Shown here: piece by piece, positions 48,977-58,629 of the stretch
Layout: each line of letters starts with the position of its first letter
Numbering within the stretch: position 1 is the stretch's first letter
Assembly: GCF_022878925.1 (NCBI RefSeq)
Contig: NZ_CP084629.1
Coordinates: 558,001 to 622,000 of the forward strand
Reading direction: 5' to 3'
Length of the DNA stretch: 64,000 nucleotides
DNA from: Caballeronia sp. TF1N1
GTDB taxonomy: Bacteria; Pseudomonadota; Gammaproteobacteria; Burkholderiales; Burkholderiaceae
Position numbers and translations under genes: made by a program
Notes under the pieces: model-generated
Told to the model about the DNA's origin: nothing
Databases searched by the model: none
Seen by the model: only the letters and a program-made list of their open reading frames with translations

Positions 48977-50494
48977 TCAATGCGCCGCCGCAAGCTGGTT
49001 CGCGTCATCTCCCTGTTGCCAGCCGAGGCCAAGACTCTTTTGTAGCGACACGAAGTCTTTGAGCAATTCGCCCTGCGCCGCAACCACGTCCTGCTGCGCG
49101 GCGAACTGCGTGCGCTGCGCATCGAGCAGATCGATCAAGGTCGACACGCCGGCCTTGTAGCGCTGACGCACGAGGATGGCGGCGCGCTCCGACGACGCAT
49201 TGACCTCTTCGAGCCGCACTAGATGCTCGCGCTGATAGCCGTAGCGCGCGAGCGCCGAATTGGCGTCCTTGAGCGCGGCCAGCACGGTCTTTTCATAACG
49301 CGCCTCGGCTTCTTCGCGCGAGGCCTTCGCGGTATCCACGCTCGCCGCCGTGCGGCCGAAGTCCAGCACGTTCCATTGCAGATACGGCACGCCGAGCCAC
49401 GAGAAATTCTGCTTGCGCAGTAAATGTCCCGGGTCCGACGCCGTGAAGCCGATATCGCCGAGCAACGTCACCTTCGGAAAATAGTCCGCGACATGCTCGC
49501 CGATTTGCGCATTGCTCGATGCGAGGCGCCGTTCCGCCGCGCGGATGTCCGGACGCTGTTGCAGCATCGCCGATGGCTCGCCAATAGCCACCGAAGCTGG
49601 CAGGTCGGGCAAGGGCGCGGCCTCACCGAGTTGCGCGTCCAGCGCGCCGGGCGCGCGGCCCGTGAGCACGGCGAGTTGATCCAGCGAATCGGTGATCTGC
49701 ACCTGCAACGGCACGAGCGTCGCGCGCGTGGTATCCACTTGCGTCGTGAGGCGCTCGACATCCACGTCGGCCGCCGTGCCGCGCGCGCGGCGCTGCTCGG
49801 TGAGCGTGAGCATTTGCTGCTGATATTCGGCGGTGCTGCGGCCGAGCGCGAGACGTCGTTGCTGGTCGCGCAAGCCGACGTAGGTGGACGCGACTTCCGC
49901 CGCGAGCGACACCTGCGTGTCGGCGAGATCCGCTTTGACGGCGTCGGCTTCGTCGGATGCCGCTTCGACCGCGCGACGCGTGCCGCCGAAGAGATCGAGT
50001 TCCCACGAGGCATCGAAGCCGGCGGTGTAGAAGTCGAGCGGACCACGCCCGCTGGATGTCGCCGTGCCCTGATCCGAATCTCCCGCATTGGATGCCGCGA
50101 AGCTGCCGAGATCGGGCGAGCGCATACGCAACGCCGCCGCCGATGCCGACGCCTTCGGCATGCCGTTGGCCTCTTGCCCGCGCAATTGCGAGCGCGCTTG
50201 CCGCAGTTTCGCCTGCGCGATTTTCACATCGGGATTGCTGGAAAGCGCTGCATCGACAAGATCGTTCAGTTTCGGGTCGTTCAGCGCGAGCCACCACTTG
50301 GCGGGTGCATGCGAGACGTCGACGCCCTGCTGCGGCGTACGCACGAACGTCCCGCTTTTGAGCGATTCCGCCGCGATATCCGGCGCGCCACGGTAATCCG
50401 GGCCCACCGTGCACGCGGAGCAAATGAGCGCAAGCAAGAACGGCACGGCGCGCCGGCGACGGAAGGAGTTGAGAGACATCGTTGAATCAGTCAT
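48977..50494 (-). CDS. NodT/OprM-type outer-membrane efflux channel (RND/EmrAB outer membrane factor)
   Basis: A 505-residue TolC-family protein. The start ALICSACTVGPDYRGAP is a lipoprotein-type N-terminus with a possible acylated Cys, although the residue three before it (Cys) is not the usual Leu. LTLTEQRRARGTAADVDVERL and the second repeat ERAAILVRQRYKAGVSTLID then LLDAQRTQFAAQQDV are the OEP repeats. It begins 4 bp after the EmrB-like gene and serves as its outer-membrane exit. Confidence 0.9.
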   Translation of the reverse strand: MTDSTMSLNSFRRRRAVPFLLALICSACTVGPDYRGAPDIAAESLKSGTFVRTPQQGVDVSHAPAKWWLALNDPKLNDLVDAALSSNPDVKIAQAKLRQARSQLRGQEANGMPKASASAAALRMRSPDLGSFAASNAGDSDQGTATSSGRGPLDFYTAGFDASWELDLFGGTRRAVEAASDEADAVKADLADTQVSLAAEVASTYVGLRDQQRRLALGRSTAEYQQQMLTLTEQRRARGTAADVDVERLTTQVDTTRATLVPLQVQITDSLDQLAVLTGRAPGALDAQLGEAAPLPDLPASVAIGEPSAMLQQRPDIRAAERRLASSNAQIGEHVADYFPKVTLLGDIGFTASDPGHLLRKQNFSWLGVPYLQWNVLDFGRTAASVDTAKASREEAEARYEKTVLAALKDANSALARYGYQREHLVRLEEVNASSERAAILVRQRYKAGVSTLIDLLDAQRTQFAAQQDVVAAQGELLKDFVSLQKSLGLGWQQGDDANQLAAAH

Positions 50495-50498
50495 GACA

Positions 50499-52067
50499 TT
50501 AGTGGCCGGCGGATGGCGTTTCGCCAGCCTGATGACGCGGCGTTTTGAGCAGAAGGGCGAGCGGTACGCAGGCCAGCAACGCGATCGCGAGGATGAAGAA
50601 GGTTTCGGAGTAGGTCATGACGATGGCTTGCTGGCCGATCTGCACGGACAATTGCCCGAGCGCCTGCATCTTGGCGTGCGCCATGTCGCCGCCTTGCGCG
50701 AAAAATCCCGCCGCGTTGGCCGCGAGCCGGTCCTGGCCGAGCACCGAATTGGCCGTGAGCGTCTCGCGGATGGCCTCGCCGTGAAAGTCGTTGCGCCGGT
50801 CGATGACCGTCCCGATGATCGCGAGCCCGACCGATCCGCCGAGGTTGCGCGCCATGTTGTAGAGGCCCGCGGCATCGCCGGATTCCTCGCGCGAGACCGC
50901 GGCCATGGAGGCTTGATTGAGCGGCATCATTGCGAGCATCTGGCCGAAGCCGCGCAAAATTTGCGAGGCGTAGAAGTCGTGTCCGACGCTTTGCGCCGTC
51001 AGCGATATGTCGAGCAGACAGCTCGCCGCGAAGAACAGCAAGCCGGTGATGACGAGCACGCGGAAATCGAACTTGCCGAGCAGACGCGGCAACACGGGCA
51101 TGATGAGAAACGCCGGCACGCCTGACACCAGCATGATCGAGCCGGACTGCAACGCGTTGTATCCCGCGACGATGCTCAGGAACTGCGGCAGCAGAAACGA
51201 CACGCAGTAAAGCCCCGCGCCGACCGCGAAGACAATGAGAATCACGCTTGCATAGCGCGGATTGCGCAACAGAGACAGCCGCACGATAGGCCGCTTCGCG
51301 AAGACTTGCGACAGCGCGATCAGCAAAAAGCCGAATGCGGTGACGCACGTGAGCAAGACGATCTCAGTCGACTCGAACCACTGATTGCGCTGACCTTCTT
51401 CGAGCACGACGGTAAGCGAACTCAGCCCGATGGCGAGTCCCGCGATGCCGAGCCAGTCCGCCTTGAAAAAGGCGTCCCACTGCGGCTTTTCCTGCGGCAG
51501 ACCGGTGATCAGCAACGCTATCAGCGCGACGCCCACGGGGATGTTGAGAAAGAAGCACCACGACCATGAAATGTTCTCCGCGAGCCAGCCGCCGAGCACG
51601 GGACCGAGCAGCGGCCCGAGCAGCACGATCAGCCCGAAGATGGTCATGCCCACGGGCATCTGCTCGCGCGGCAGCCGCGTGCGAATGATGGTCTGCGCCG
51701 TGGGGATCATCGCGCCGCCGGTGAAGCCTTGGCCGATGCGGCCGGCGATCATCATGGGCAACGAGTGCGAGAAGCCGCACATCACCGAGAACAAGGTGAA
51801 GAGCGTTGCGTTGCTCAGGAGGAAGTTGCGCAGGCCGAAGACTCGCGTGAGCCACGCGGCGAGCGGAATCATCACGATTTCGGACATCAGATAGCCCGTC
51901 GAGATCCACGTGCCTTCGGTGCCCGTCGCGCCGATTTCGCCCTGAATTTGCGGCAACGCCGAGTTGGTGATGGAGATGTCGAGCGTGGCCATCAGCGCGC
52001 CGAGCGCGCCTGCCGTGACGGCGATCCAGTCGCCGGCGCTCGCGCGCGCGGCACGGGCCTCAGTCAT
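50499..52067 (-). CDS. EmrB/QacA-family drug:H+ antiporter (MFS, 14 TM)
   Basis: A 522-residue MFS exporter. The N-terminal TLDISITNSALPQIQGEIG is the DHA2 motif C-region signature; LGPLLGPVLGGWLAENISWS and WCFFLNIPVGV is motif C of exporters. About fourteen helices. The ATG at 52067 overlaps the EmrA stop by eight bases. It pumps drugs or other amphiphiles together with the EmrA adaptor and the outer-membrane channel. Substrate unknown. Confidence 0.92.
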   Translation of the reverse strand: MTEARAARASAGDWIAVTAGALGALMATLDISITNSALPQIQGEIGATGTEGTWISTGYLMSEIVMIPLAAWLTRVFGLRNFLLSNATLFTLFSVMCGFSHSLPMMIAGRIGQGFTGGAMIPTAQTIIRTRLPREQMPVGMTIFGLIVLLGPLLGPVLGGWLAENISWSWCFFLNIPVGVALIALLITGLPQEKPQWDAFFKADWLGIAGLAIGLSSLTVVLEEGQRNQWFESTEIVLLTCVTAFGFLLIALSQVFAKRPIVRLSLLRNPRYASVILIVFAVGAGLYCVSFLLPQFLSIVAGYNALQSGSIMLVSGVPAFLIMPVLPRLLGKFDFRVLVITGLLFFAASCLLDISLTAQSVGHDFYASQILRGFGQMLAMMPLNQASMAAVSREESGDAAGLYNMARNLGGSVGLAIIGTVIDRRNDFHGEAIRETLTANSVLGQDRLAANAAGFFAQGGDMAHAKMQALGQLSVQIGQQAIVMTYSETFFILAIALLACVPLALLLKTPRHQAGETPSAGH

Positions 52068-53187
52068 GACTGTTCTCTTCGGCGATATGGCGGCTGTCGT
52101 CGGTGGCGGAGCGCGTGTCGACATCGACGGTGACGGACAGACCCGGCAACAGCACCTTGCGCGTTTGCGGACCCGTATCCACGCGAATACGCACCGGCAC
52201 GCGCTGCACGATCTTCGTGAAGTTGCCGGTGGCATTTTCCGGCGGCAAGAGCGCGAACTGCGCGCCAGTGCCCGGCGAGAAACTCTCGACCACGCCATGC
52301 AGATCGGCGCCCTTGATGGCGTCGACATGCAGCGTGGCCGGCTGGCCTACGCGCATGCGGCCCACTTGAGTTTCCTTGAAGTTCGCTTCGAGATAGAGCG
52401 CTTCGACCGGGACGATGGTCATGAGCCGCGTGCCCGGCTGCACATACTGACCGACGCGCACGCTGCGGTCGCCTACGCGTCCCGCGAGCGGGCTATAAAG
52501 CGTGGTGTCGTGCACATCGAGGCTGGACTGATCCAGTTGCGCCTGCGCGGCTTCCATCTGTGCCTTCGCCTGCACGATTTGCGCTTCGGTCGCGCCGATC
52601 TGCGTGCTGGCCGAACGCGCCGCCGCAAGATTCGCGGCGAGCGTGGCGCGCGCCTGATCGCGCGTGCTGACGAGATTGGCAAGACGTTCGGCGGTTTCCG
52701 CGCCGCTCGCGGCAAGTGGCTCGTAGCGGCGCACGTCGGCTTCGGCTTGCCGCAAACTCACGCGCGATACCTCCGCTTGCGCCTTCGCCTGTTCTGCGTT
52801 GGCCTGCTGCTGTTTGACTTCGGCCTCGGCACGGAGGATGTCGGCGGCGCGGGCGTCGAGCGTAGCCTTGGCCTGATCGAGTTGCGCCTGATACTGCCGC
52901 GTGTCCAACCGCGCGACCGGCGCGCCGGCGGCGACAGTCTGATTGTCCGCGACGAGCACTTCGGTGACGTAGCCGCTCACCTTCGGCGCGACGGTCACGC
53001 TGTCGGCCTTGAGATAGGCGTCGTCCGTGGTTTCGATGAAGCGGCCGACCGTCCACCAGCGCACGCCCCATGCGATGCCGACCACCACCGCGACGATACC
53101 GACGACGATAAGCACGCCCTTGCGCGAAGGCTTGCGCGTGGTGGTGTCGTTGATCTTGCCGCTATCGGCGGGCGCTTCTGCTGCCAT
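52060..53187 (-). CDS. EmrA/HlyD-type membrane fusion protein
   Basis: A 375-residue periplasmic adaptor. A single N-terminal membrane helix (GVLIVVGIVAVVVGIAWGVR) is followed by ETTDDAYLKADSVTVAPKVS, the biotinyl-lipoyl-like half motif, a long alpha-helical coiled coil rich in Ala/Gln (about 95-210), and LYSPLAGRVGDRSVRVGQYV. GGAGAG precedes the ATG at 53187, which decides the start. It links the EmrB pump to the NodT channel and is first in the operon, facing the TetR gene. Confidence 0.92.
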   Translation of the reverse strand: MAAEAPADSGKINDTTTRKPSRKGVLIVVGIVAVVVGIAWGVRWWTVGRFIETTDDAYLKADSVTVAPKVSGYVTEVLVADNQTVAAGAPVARLDTRQYQAQLDQAKATLDARAADILRAEAEVKQQQANAEQAKAQAEVSRVSLRQAEADVRRYEPLAASGAETAERLANLVSTRDQARATLAANLAAARSASTQIGATEAQIVQAKAQMEAAQAQLDQSSLDVHDTTLYSPLAGRVGDRSVRVGQYVQPGTRLMTIVPVEALYLEANFKETQVGRMRVGQPATLHVDAIKGADLHGVVESFSPGTGAQFALLPPENATGNFTKIVQRVPVRIRVDTGPQTRKVLLPGLSVTVDVDTRSATDDSRHIAEENSHD

Positions 53188-53255
53188 GTTTCTCTCCAAC
53201 GTTTAACGCGACCGCGAGATAATTACGCGTGTAAGGCACGCAATCGGGGCCGCTG

Positions 53256-53308
53256 ATACTAGACGATATCGTCTAGTATGACGCAAACTAGACGGACGCG
53301 TCCAGTTT
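53256..53308. promoter_or_regulatory. Two tandem TetR operators in the efflux/TetR divergent region
   Basis: A perfect 24-bp palindrome at 53256-53279 (half ATACTAGACGAT) and a second, imperfect dyad at 53285-53308 (AAACTAGACGGA...), both containing CTAGACG, centred 29 bp apart. They sit between the two divergent starts (53187 and 53329), where the TetR protein would repress both units. Confidence 0.75.
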
Positions 53309-53328
53309 CATCATGGAGAGGATTGACA

Positions 53329-53997
53329 ATGAAGAAGCCATCGTCGCCACGGGAAGAAGCCACGACAGCGAGCGATCGCGGCAGCAGCGCGCGTGCGCCA
53401 TTGCAGGCGCGTGGCCGCGCGCGCATCGAGACGGTGCTCGATGCGGCGGCTGAACTGATCGTCGAAAAGGGGCTGACGGGCGTGACCATGCACGGCGTCG
53501 CGCGGCAGGCACGCACGCCGATCGGCTCGATGTATCACTTCTTTCCGGACCGCGACAGTCTCTTGAACGCGCTGTGGGACCGCCATATGGCGGCGACCGA
53601 CGAGATCGAAGCCGAGCTAGTCGGACTCGATACGGACTACTGGCGCGGTATTTCTGCGGAAGCGGTGATCGACCGCTTCATGACGCCGTATATCACTTAC
53701 CTTGAGCAGCATCCCGACTGCCTGATTCTCATGTCGATCATGCCGCACGACGACGATCACAAAAACAAGCGCAAGGCGGGCACGTTGCGCAAGGTCCTCG
53801 ACGCGCGCATTCCTGGCGTGAAAGCGTCCGAGCGCGCGTTGTATGTGGACATGCTGCATGCGCTCGCGACGGGCGCGCTTGCCATCAAGCTGCGTCCCGC
53901 CATGGGCGATGTGCAGCTTGCCGGCCGTTATCTGCGTGAAGTGAGGCGCGCTTTGTCGGCGTATCTCGCGGCGGTGGAGGCGTCGATTGCGGGGTGA
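53329..53997 (+). CDS. TetR/AcrR-family transcriptional repressor
   Basis: A 222-residue regulator. Residues about 30-80 form the TetR helix-turn-helix (RIETVLDAAAELIVEKGLTG, VTMHGVARQARTPIGSMYHFF). The C-terminal part is an all-helical ligand domain. The start at 53329 is preceded by GGAGAGG; earlier in-frame starts overlap the operators. A 24-bp perfect palindrome and a similar dyad lie upstream, and the efflux operon runs in the opposite direction, so it is expected to regulate itself and the pump in response to a pump substrate. Confidence 0.92.
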   Translation: MKKPSSPREEATTASDRGSSARAPLQARGRARIETVLDAAAELIVEKGLTGVTMHGVARQARTPIGSMYHFFPDRDSLLNALWDRHMAATDEIEAELVGLDTDYWRGISAEAVIDRFMTPYITYLEQHPDCLILMSIMPHDDDHKNKRKAGTLRKVLDARIPGVKASERALYVDMLHALATGALAIKLRPAMGDVQLAGRYLREVRRALSAYLAAVEASIAG

Positions 53998-54385
53998 GGT
54001 CGTTCGTTATTCGTCGATGTTGTCTTCGCGGGAGTAGAAGGGGCGCGACGAAGAGCAGAAAGAAACGTCGGAAGCCTTGCGATGGAGGAGGGCGTCGTCG
54101 AGTGTGGCCGAGGCGGCCGATGGGATGGCGTACACGAGTTGGATTGAGGATCGTGAACCGACACTAAGCACCTCGAAACGCAAATTTCCGCGCATCTTTA
54201 GCGCATTTTAAGCACCTCAATCGCCCACTCCAGCACCCGAACAGTGAACTTCGATCAATAACTAAAGTTCAATAACCTCCGGCCGTTAGCGCGTGATATC
54301 GGTCCGGCTCACATCGAGTGCCGGCGCGCCAACCATTGCACGAGGTTCACTTGATCCCGCTGAGTCGCGCGAAGCGAAGCGCTCC
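53998..54385 (+). other. 388-bp intergenic stretch before the GGDEF-EAL gene
   Basis: No convincing gene. It contains TAAGCACCTC twice, at 54165-54174 and 54209-54218, an AT-rich segment around 54180-54285 likely to hold the promoter, and an in-frame GTG at 54293 that could extend the next gene by 31 residues. Confidence 0.4.
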
Positions 54386-57300
54386 ATGAAGCGCAATCCT
54401 TTCTTCCGGCTGCTCGCGCGCCTGCGGGTCGGGCACAAGCTGCTGCTCATCTATCTGCTCGACCTGAGCGCGGTGATCTACATCAGCGGCATCCTGATCC
54501 ACGAAAAGTATCTCGCCATCGATTTCTCGAACAAGGAGATCGTCGGCAACGCCTATGTGCATGTGGTGAAAGACGCGCTCGTCGAAGTCGCATTCGCGGG
54601 CGCGGGGCAACGTCTGCCATCGGGTGCATGGCGCAAGTCCATCGACGATCTCGCGAACGCGGAAGCGCAATACGGCGAGCACATGAAGAGCGCCGAGCTC
54701 AACGGGACCTTGCGCGAAGCGCTCGACGCGCTCTCTCACGAAACGCCGCCCAAGCCCGCGACGACCAGCGCCGCGCTCGACGCCTGCCGCGAACTCATCA
54801 CACGCATCGGCAATCAATCGAACCTGATTCTCGATCCCGACCTCGACAGCTACTACGCGATGTCGCAATCGATTCTGCGCTATCCGGCGCTGATCGATGC
54901 AGTCGATGGCATCGGCAAACATCTGCACGAAGGGCTCGATCCGGTACGCTCGCGCGAGGAAGTACGCACGCGCTATCTCGTGCTCGAAGGACAACTCGAT
55001 GGCGTCATGCAAGGTCTGCGCTCCGACTTCGCTGAAGCAGGCGCCGCGAATCACGAACTCGATGCAGCGCTCACGCCTTCGTTTGCACGCATGCGTACCT
55101 CGGTCGAAGCGTTTCGTCACGCAGCGCGCATCGTCGTGGATGGCAACGCCGCGCCCGATCCCGCTGTCGTATCCATCGTCGATACCGCGCAGCAAGCGCT
55201 CGTCGCAAGCGCAAGCACGAGCTGGCGCGTGACAGGCACGCAACTCGACGAGCTGCTGCATGTGCGTGTACATATGCTGTTCTCACGCATGTGGCTGCAT
55301 CTGGGCACCGCGCTCTTTCTCTTATGCGGCATTCTGGCGATGGTGTATTGCGTCGCGCAGCAGATCTCGTCGCCCTTGCGCAAGCTCGCGCGCGTGATGG
55401 ATATCGTGCGGCGAACGGGCGATCATTCGCAACGTGCAAGCTGGCATAGTCAGGACGAAATCGGTCAACTGGTGCGTGGCTTCAACGAGATGCTTGCGCA
55501 ACTCGACCACGAACGCGACGTGCAGAAGGAACTCGCGGCCACGACGCGCGCATCCGCCGCGCAATACGCACTCGTCGAAGCCACGCCCGTGCCGATGGTC
55601 GTCACCGCCGTTCCCGGCCACGAAGTGCTGCACGCGAATACGCCCGGCCTCTTCTGGCTCAACGGTTGCGCAACAGACCCGTGGGCCTTCGGTCTCGATT
55701 CATCGACGCGTGCACGCTTTTTCCAGCAACTGTCCGACCGCGAGGCTATCGACGAATTCGAGGTTCACTGGAAAGCCACGGCGCAACCCACGTGGGCGAT
55801 GCTCTCCGCGCGCCGCCTCAATTTCCAGGGCCGCGACGCCATTCTCACGGCCTTTACGCCGATCAACCAGATCAAGCTGATGGAGCAACGTCTTGAGCTT
55901 TGGGGCAGGGTGTTCGAGGCATCGTCGGAGGCGATCGTCATTCTCGATGCCGACGCGCGGCTCGTCACCGCGAATCCCTCGTTCTATCGTGCAACCGGAT
56001 ATCGCAGCGATGACGTGGTCGGCAAGCCGCCCGCGTTTATCGCGGCACACGACGCAAGCGATGAGCGCGGCATCATCGCGCGGCTTGCGAATCGAATCGA
56101 ACGCAGCGGTACGTGGAACGGCGAAGCGCAGGTGCGACGCAGGCAAGGCGGCGATTATCCAGCGTGGCTCATGGTCAGCACCGTGCGCGACAAGCATAGC
56201 AGCGTGTCGCACTATATCTGCACGTTGATCGACATCACGGACCGCAAGAAGAGCGAGGCGCGTATCCAGTTTCTGGCGGAGCATGATGTGCTCACGGAAC
56301 TGCCGAATCGCGCGTTGTTCGGCACGCGTCTCGAAGTGGCGATCGCGCAAGCGCAACGCACGCGGCAACGCGTAGCGGTGCTGTTCATCGATCTCGACCG
56401 CTTCAAGAATATCAACGATTCGCTGGGTCATCATATCGGCGATGGTCTGCTGCGTTCGGTGTCGCGGCGTCTCCTCAAGGCTGTGCGCAGCAACGATACG
56501 GTCAGCCGTCTTGGCGGCGACGAGTTCACCGTCATTCTCAACGGCGTGACCAATGCAGCCGATGTGCTGCGTACCGTCGAAGAGCGTTTCTTCGCGCTCT
56601 TGCGTGAGCCGCATGAAGTGAGCGGCGTGACGTTGCAGGTATCGTGCAGCGTGGGCGTCGCGCTTTATCCGGAAGATGGCGCGGACATCGACACGCTCAT
56701 GCAAAACGCCGACTCCGCGATGTATCAGGCCAAAGCGGCGGGGCGCAATCTCGTGAAGTTCTTCTCGGCCGACATGGCAGAGCACGTGCGTTATCGGCTC
56801 TCGCTCGAAGCATGTCTGCGTACCGCGATAGAACGCAACGAATTGCGCATTGCGTGGCAGCCTTGTCTCGATGCGCGCACCGGCATGCTGACGAGCGTCG
56901 AAGGCTTGTTACGTTGGGATAGTCCGACGCTTGGCTCCGTCATGCCTTCGCAGTTCATTCCCGTGGCCGAAGAGACGCGGCTCATCATTCCGATGGGCGC
57001 GTGGGTCATCGACGAAGCATGTCGTCAGATTGCAACGTGGCGTGAGCGCGATGGTCTGGAAATAAGCGCTTCCGTGAACGTATCGGCGATTCAATTGCGC
57101 GATCCCGAACTCGTGGGCGTGCTCGCGCGCAGTCTCACGAAGTATCGCGTGTTGCCGCAGTTCCTCGAACTCGAGATCACCGAAACGGTGCTCATGGATA
57201 ACGCCGAGAGCTACGTCGCGGCTATCCGCGCGATTCGTGCGCTCGGCGTGAAGCTCTCGCTTGATGACTTTGGCACCGGTTATTCGAGCCTCAGTTACCT

Positions 57301-57589
57301 CAATCGCTTTCCGCTGGACCGTCTCAAGATAGATCGAGCGTTCGTGCACGACATGCTCGATGCGCCAGCCGATCTCGCTATCGTGAAGGCGATCATCGAT
57401 CTCGGGCACGAACTCGGCTTGCGTGTGGTTGCGGAAGGCGTGGAGAGCGAACATCAGGCGGATACGCTGCGCGGCATCGGTTGCGATGAACTGCAAGGCT
57501 TTCTCTTCTCGCAAGCATTGCCAGCGAACGAGTTGCTTGCATGGGCCAGCGCGCTGGACGCAACGCCTGTACTTTCGATGGAGCCCTGA
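54386..57589 (+). CDS. Membrane-bound HAMP-PAS-GGDEF-EAL c-di-GMP turnover protein
   Basis: A 1067-residue inner-membrane signalling protein. In order: a membrane helix (about 18-37), a periplasmic sensing region, a second helix (about 300-325), HAMP, two PAS-like domains, GGDEF and EAL. The GGDEF motif RLGGDEFTVIL (about 708) is intact and an inhibitory RxxD site (RSND) lies five residues upstream. The EAL motif reads EGL (SVEGLLRW, about 837); the other catalytic parts, LEITETVLMDN, DDFGTGYSSLSYL, KIDRAFVHDM and AEGVES, are intact. It may both make and break c-di-GMP. The ATG at 54386 starts right before the first helix. Confidence 0.9.
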   Translation: MKRNPFFRLLARLRVGHKLLLIYLLDLSAVIYISGILIHEKYLAIDFSNKEIVGNAYVHVVKDALVEVAFAGAGQRLPSGAWRKSIDDLANAEAQYGEHMKSAELNGTLREALDALSHETPPKPATTSAALDACRELITRIGNQSNLILDPDLDSYYAMSQSILRYPALIDAVDGIGKHLHEGLDPVRSREEVRTRYLVLEGQLDGVMQGLRSDFAEAGAANHELDAALTPSFARMRTSVEAFRHAARIVVDGNAAPDPAVVSIVDTAQQALVASASTSWRVTGTQLDELLHVRVHMLFSRMWLHLGTALFLLCGILAMVYCVAQQISSPLRKLARVMDIVRRTGDHSQRASWHSQDEIGQLVRGFNEMLAQLDHERDVQKELAATTRASAAQYALVEATPVPMVVTAVPGHEVLHANTPGLFWLNGCATDPWAFGLDSSTRARFFQQLSDREAIDEFEVHWKATAQPTWAMLSARRLNFQGRDAILTAFTPINQIKLMEQRLELWGRVFEASSEAIVILDADARLVTANPSFYRATGYRSDDVVGKPPAFIAAHDASDERGIIARLANRIERSGTWNGEAQVRRRQGGDYPAWLMVSTVRDKHSSVSHYICTLIDITDRKKSEARIQFLAEHDVLTELPNRALFGTRLEVAIAQAQRTRQRVAVLFIDLDRFKNINDSLGHHIGDGLLRSVSRRLLKAVRSNDTVSRLGGDEFTVILNGVTNAADVLRTVEERFFALLREPHEVSGVTLQVSCSVGVALYPEDGADIDTLMQNADSAMYQAKAAGRNLVKFFSADMAEHVRYRLSLEACLRTAIERNELRIAWQPCLDARTGMLTSVEGLLRWDSPTLGSVMPSQFIPVAEETRLIIPMGAWVIDEACRQIATWRERDGLEISASVNVSAIQLRDPELVGVLARSLTKYRVLPQFLELEITETVLMDNAESYVAAIRAIRALGVKLSLDDFGTGYSSLSYLNRFPLDRLKIDRAFVHDMLDAPADLAIVKAIIDLGHELGLRVVAEGVESEHQADTLRGIGCDELQGFLFSQALPANELLAWASALDATPVLSMEP

Positions 57590-57782
57590 AAGCGCGTCCG
57601 GGCGACTTGTCGTCGAGTTGGTAGACGGTTGCCATGATGATCGACCATCGGAAGCCGGCGTATTGCCGACCTCTCTGTCAGGCGGTGAGGAAGCTCCGCG
57701 AAAACTTCATCGCAACGTGATCCGCTATACACCTCCACCGCTTGATACAGCGATTCCATAAAGCCGCGAACGTGCCATTCAT
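57590..57782. other. 193-bp intergenic stretch
   Basis: No supported gene. On the minus strand a short run from 57635 (MATVYQLDDKSPGRAF) looks vaguely like the start of a gamma-carbonic-anhydrase-type protein but runs into the 3' end of the GGDEF-EAL gene after about 16 codons. It could be a relic or chance. Confidence 0.3.
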
Positions 57783-58571
57783 CTACCGAACTCCAAGCCC
57801 CGCGAGCAACGCGCCATCGATCTTGTGATCCGAGCCGCTGATGAAAAGCGCGCGATCCGACACGAGGAACGCGACCAGTTCGGCCACTTCTTCGGGTTCG
57901 CCGATCCGCCCGAGCGGATGCGCTGCGCCGAATCGCGCGAAGGCTTCCTCGACGTTCGCGTCCGGTCCGTCGAAGGCTCGCGCGGCGAGTTCGAGAATCG
58001 GCGTGCGTACCGATGCGGGGCTCACCGACGTGACGCGAATCTTGTCGGGTGCGAAGTCGATTGCCATCGCTCGCGTCATTGCATGGATCGCGCCTTTAGA
58101 TGCCACGTAGGCCGCGACGCCTGCCTGACAACTAAAGCCCTGGACGCTCGATATATTGACGATTGCGCCACCGCCGCGCTTGCGCAATTCGGGCACGCCG
58201 AAGTGTGCGGTCAGATGAATCGAGCCTACGTTCACGTTCATGCAGCGTGCAAACGTCTCGTGCGATGTCTCGACGAGATCGCCATAAGGATGAATGGCCG
58301 CCGAATTGACGATGATATCGAGCCCGCCAAATAGTTCGACCGTCTCGCGCATCGCCGCTTCGACTTGCGCCGGGTCCGACACATCCGCCTTGAGCACGGT
58401 CACTTTCAGCCCCGCATCCTCGGCGCGTCGACGCAAGGCGGCGTTCAACGTTTCATCGATGCCTAACGCCGCGACGTGCGCGCCTCCCGCAGCCATTCGC
58501 AAGACGACAGACGCACCTATTCCCGATGTTCCCGTGACGAGGGCGATTTTGTTGTCGAGATCATGGCTCAT
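57783..58571 (-). CDS. Short-chain dehydrogenase/reductase
   Basis: A 262-residue classical SDR. The nucleotide motif is TGTSGIGASVVLRMA, with DVSDPAQVEAA, NSAAIHPYG (NAA-type) and the catalytic set INISSVQGFSCQAGVAAYVA then SKGA (Ser, Tyr, Lys). The ATG at 58571 gives the normal length. It ends IDGALLAGLGVR. Substrate cannot be predicted. A small possible gene lies 58 bp upstream on the same strand. Confidence 0.88.
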   Translation of the reverse strand: MSHDLDNKIALVTGTSGIGASVVLRMAAGGAHVAALGIDETLNAALRRRAEDAGLKVTVLKADVSDPAQVEAAMRETVELFGGLDIIVNSAAIHPYGDLVETSHETFARCMNVNVGSIHLTAHFGVPELRKRGGGAIVNISSVQGFSCQAGVAAYVASKGAIHAMTRAMAIDFAPDKIRVTSVSPASVRTPILELAARAFDGPDANVEEAFARFGAAHPLGRIGEPEEVAELVAFLVSDRALFISGSDHKIDGALLAGLGVR

Positions 58572-58629
58572 TGCGTGGACTCCGTCGTCGTTATCAAGGT
58601 CGCGCGGATCGCGCACCAAAGATCTTACG

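Noticed and set aside
53928..54164. 78-codon minus-strand frame after the TetR gene
   Set aside because: Ser/Pro/Thr/Arg-rich, no ribosome site, overlaps the end of the TetR gene.
54165..54218. TAAGCACCTC direct repeat as a mobile-element footprint
   Set aside because: Only two 10-bp copies 44 bp apart with no element between them; could be chance.
57454..57759. Minus-strand frames overlapping the end of the GGDEF-EAL gene, one starting like a gamma-carbonic anhydrase
   Set aside because: Similarity covers about a dozen residues only and then runs antisense to the GGDEF-EAL gene; may be a relic but not supportable.
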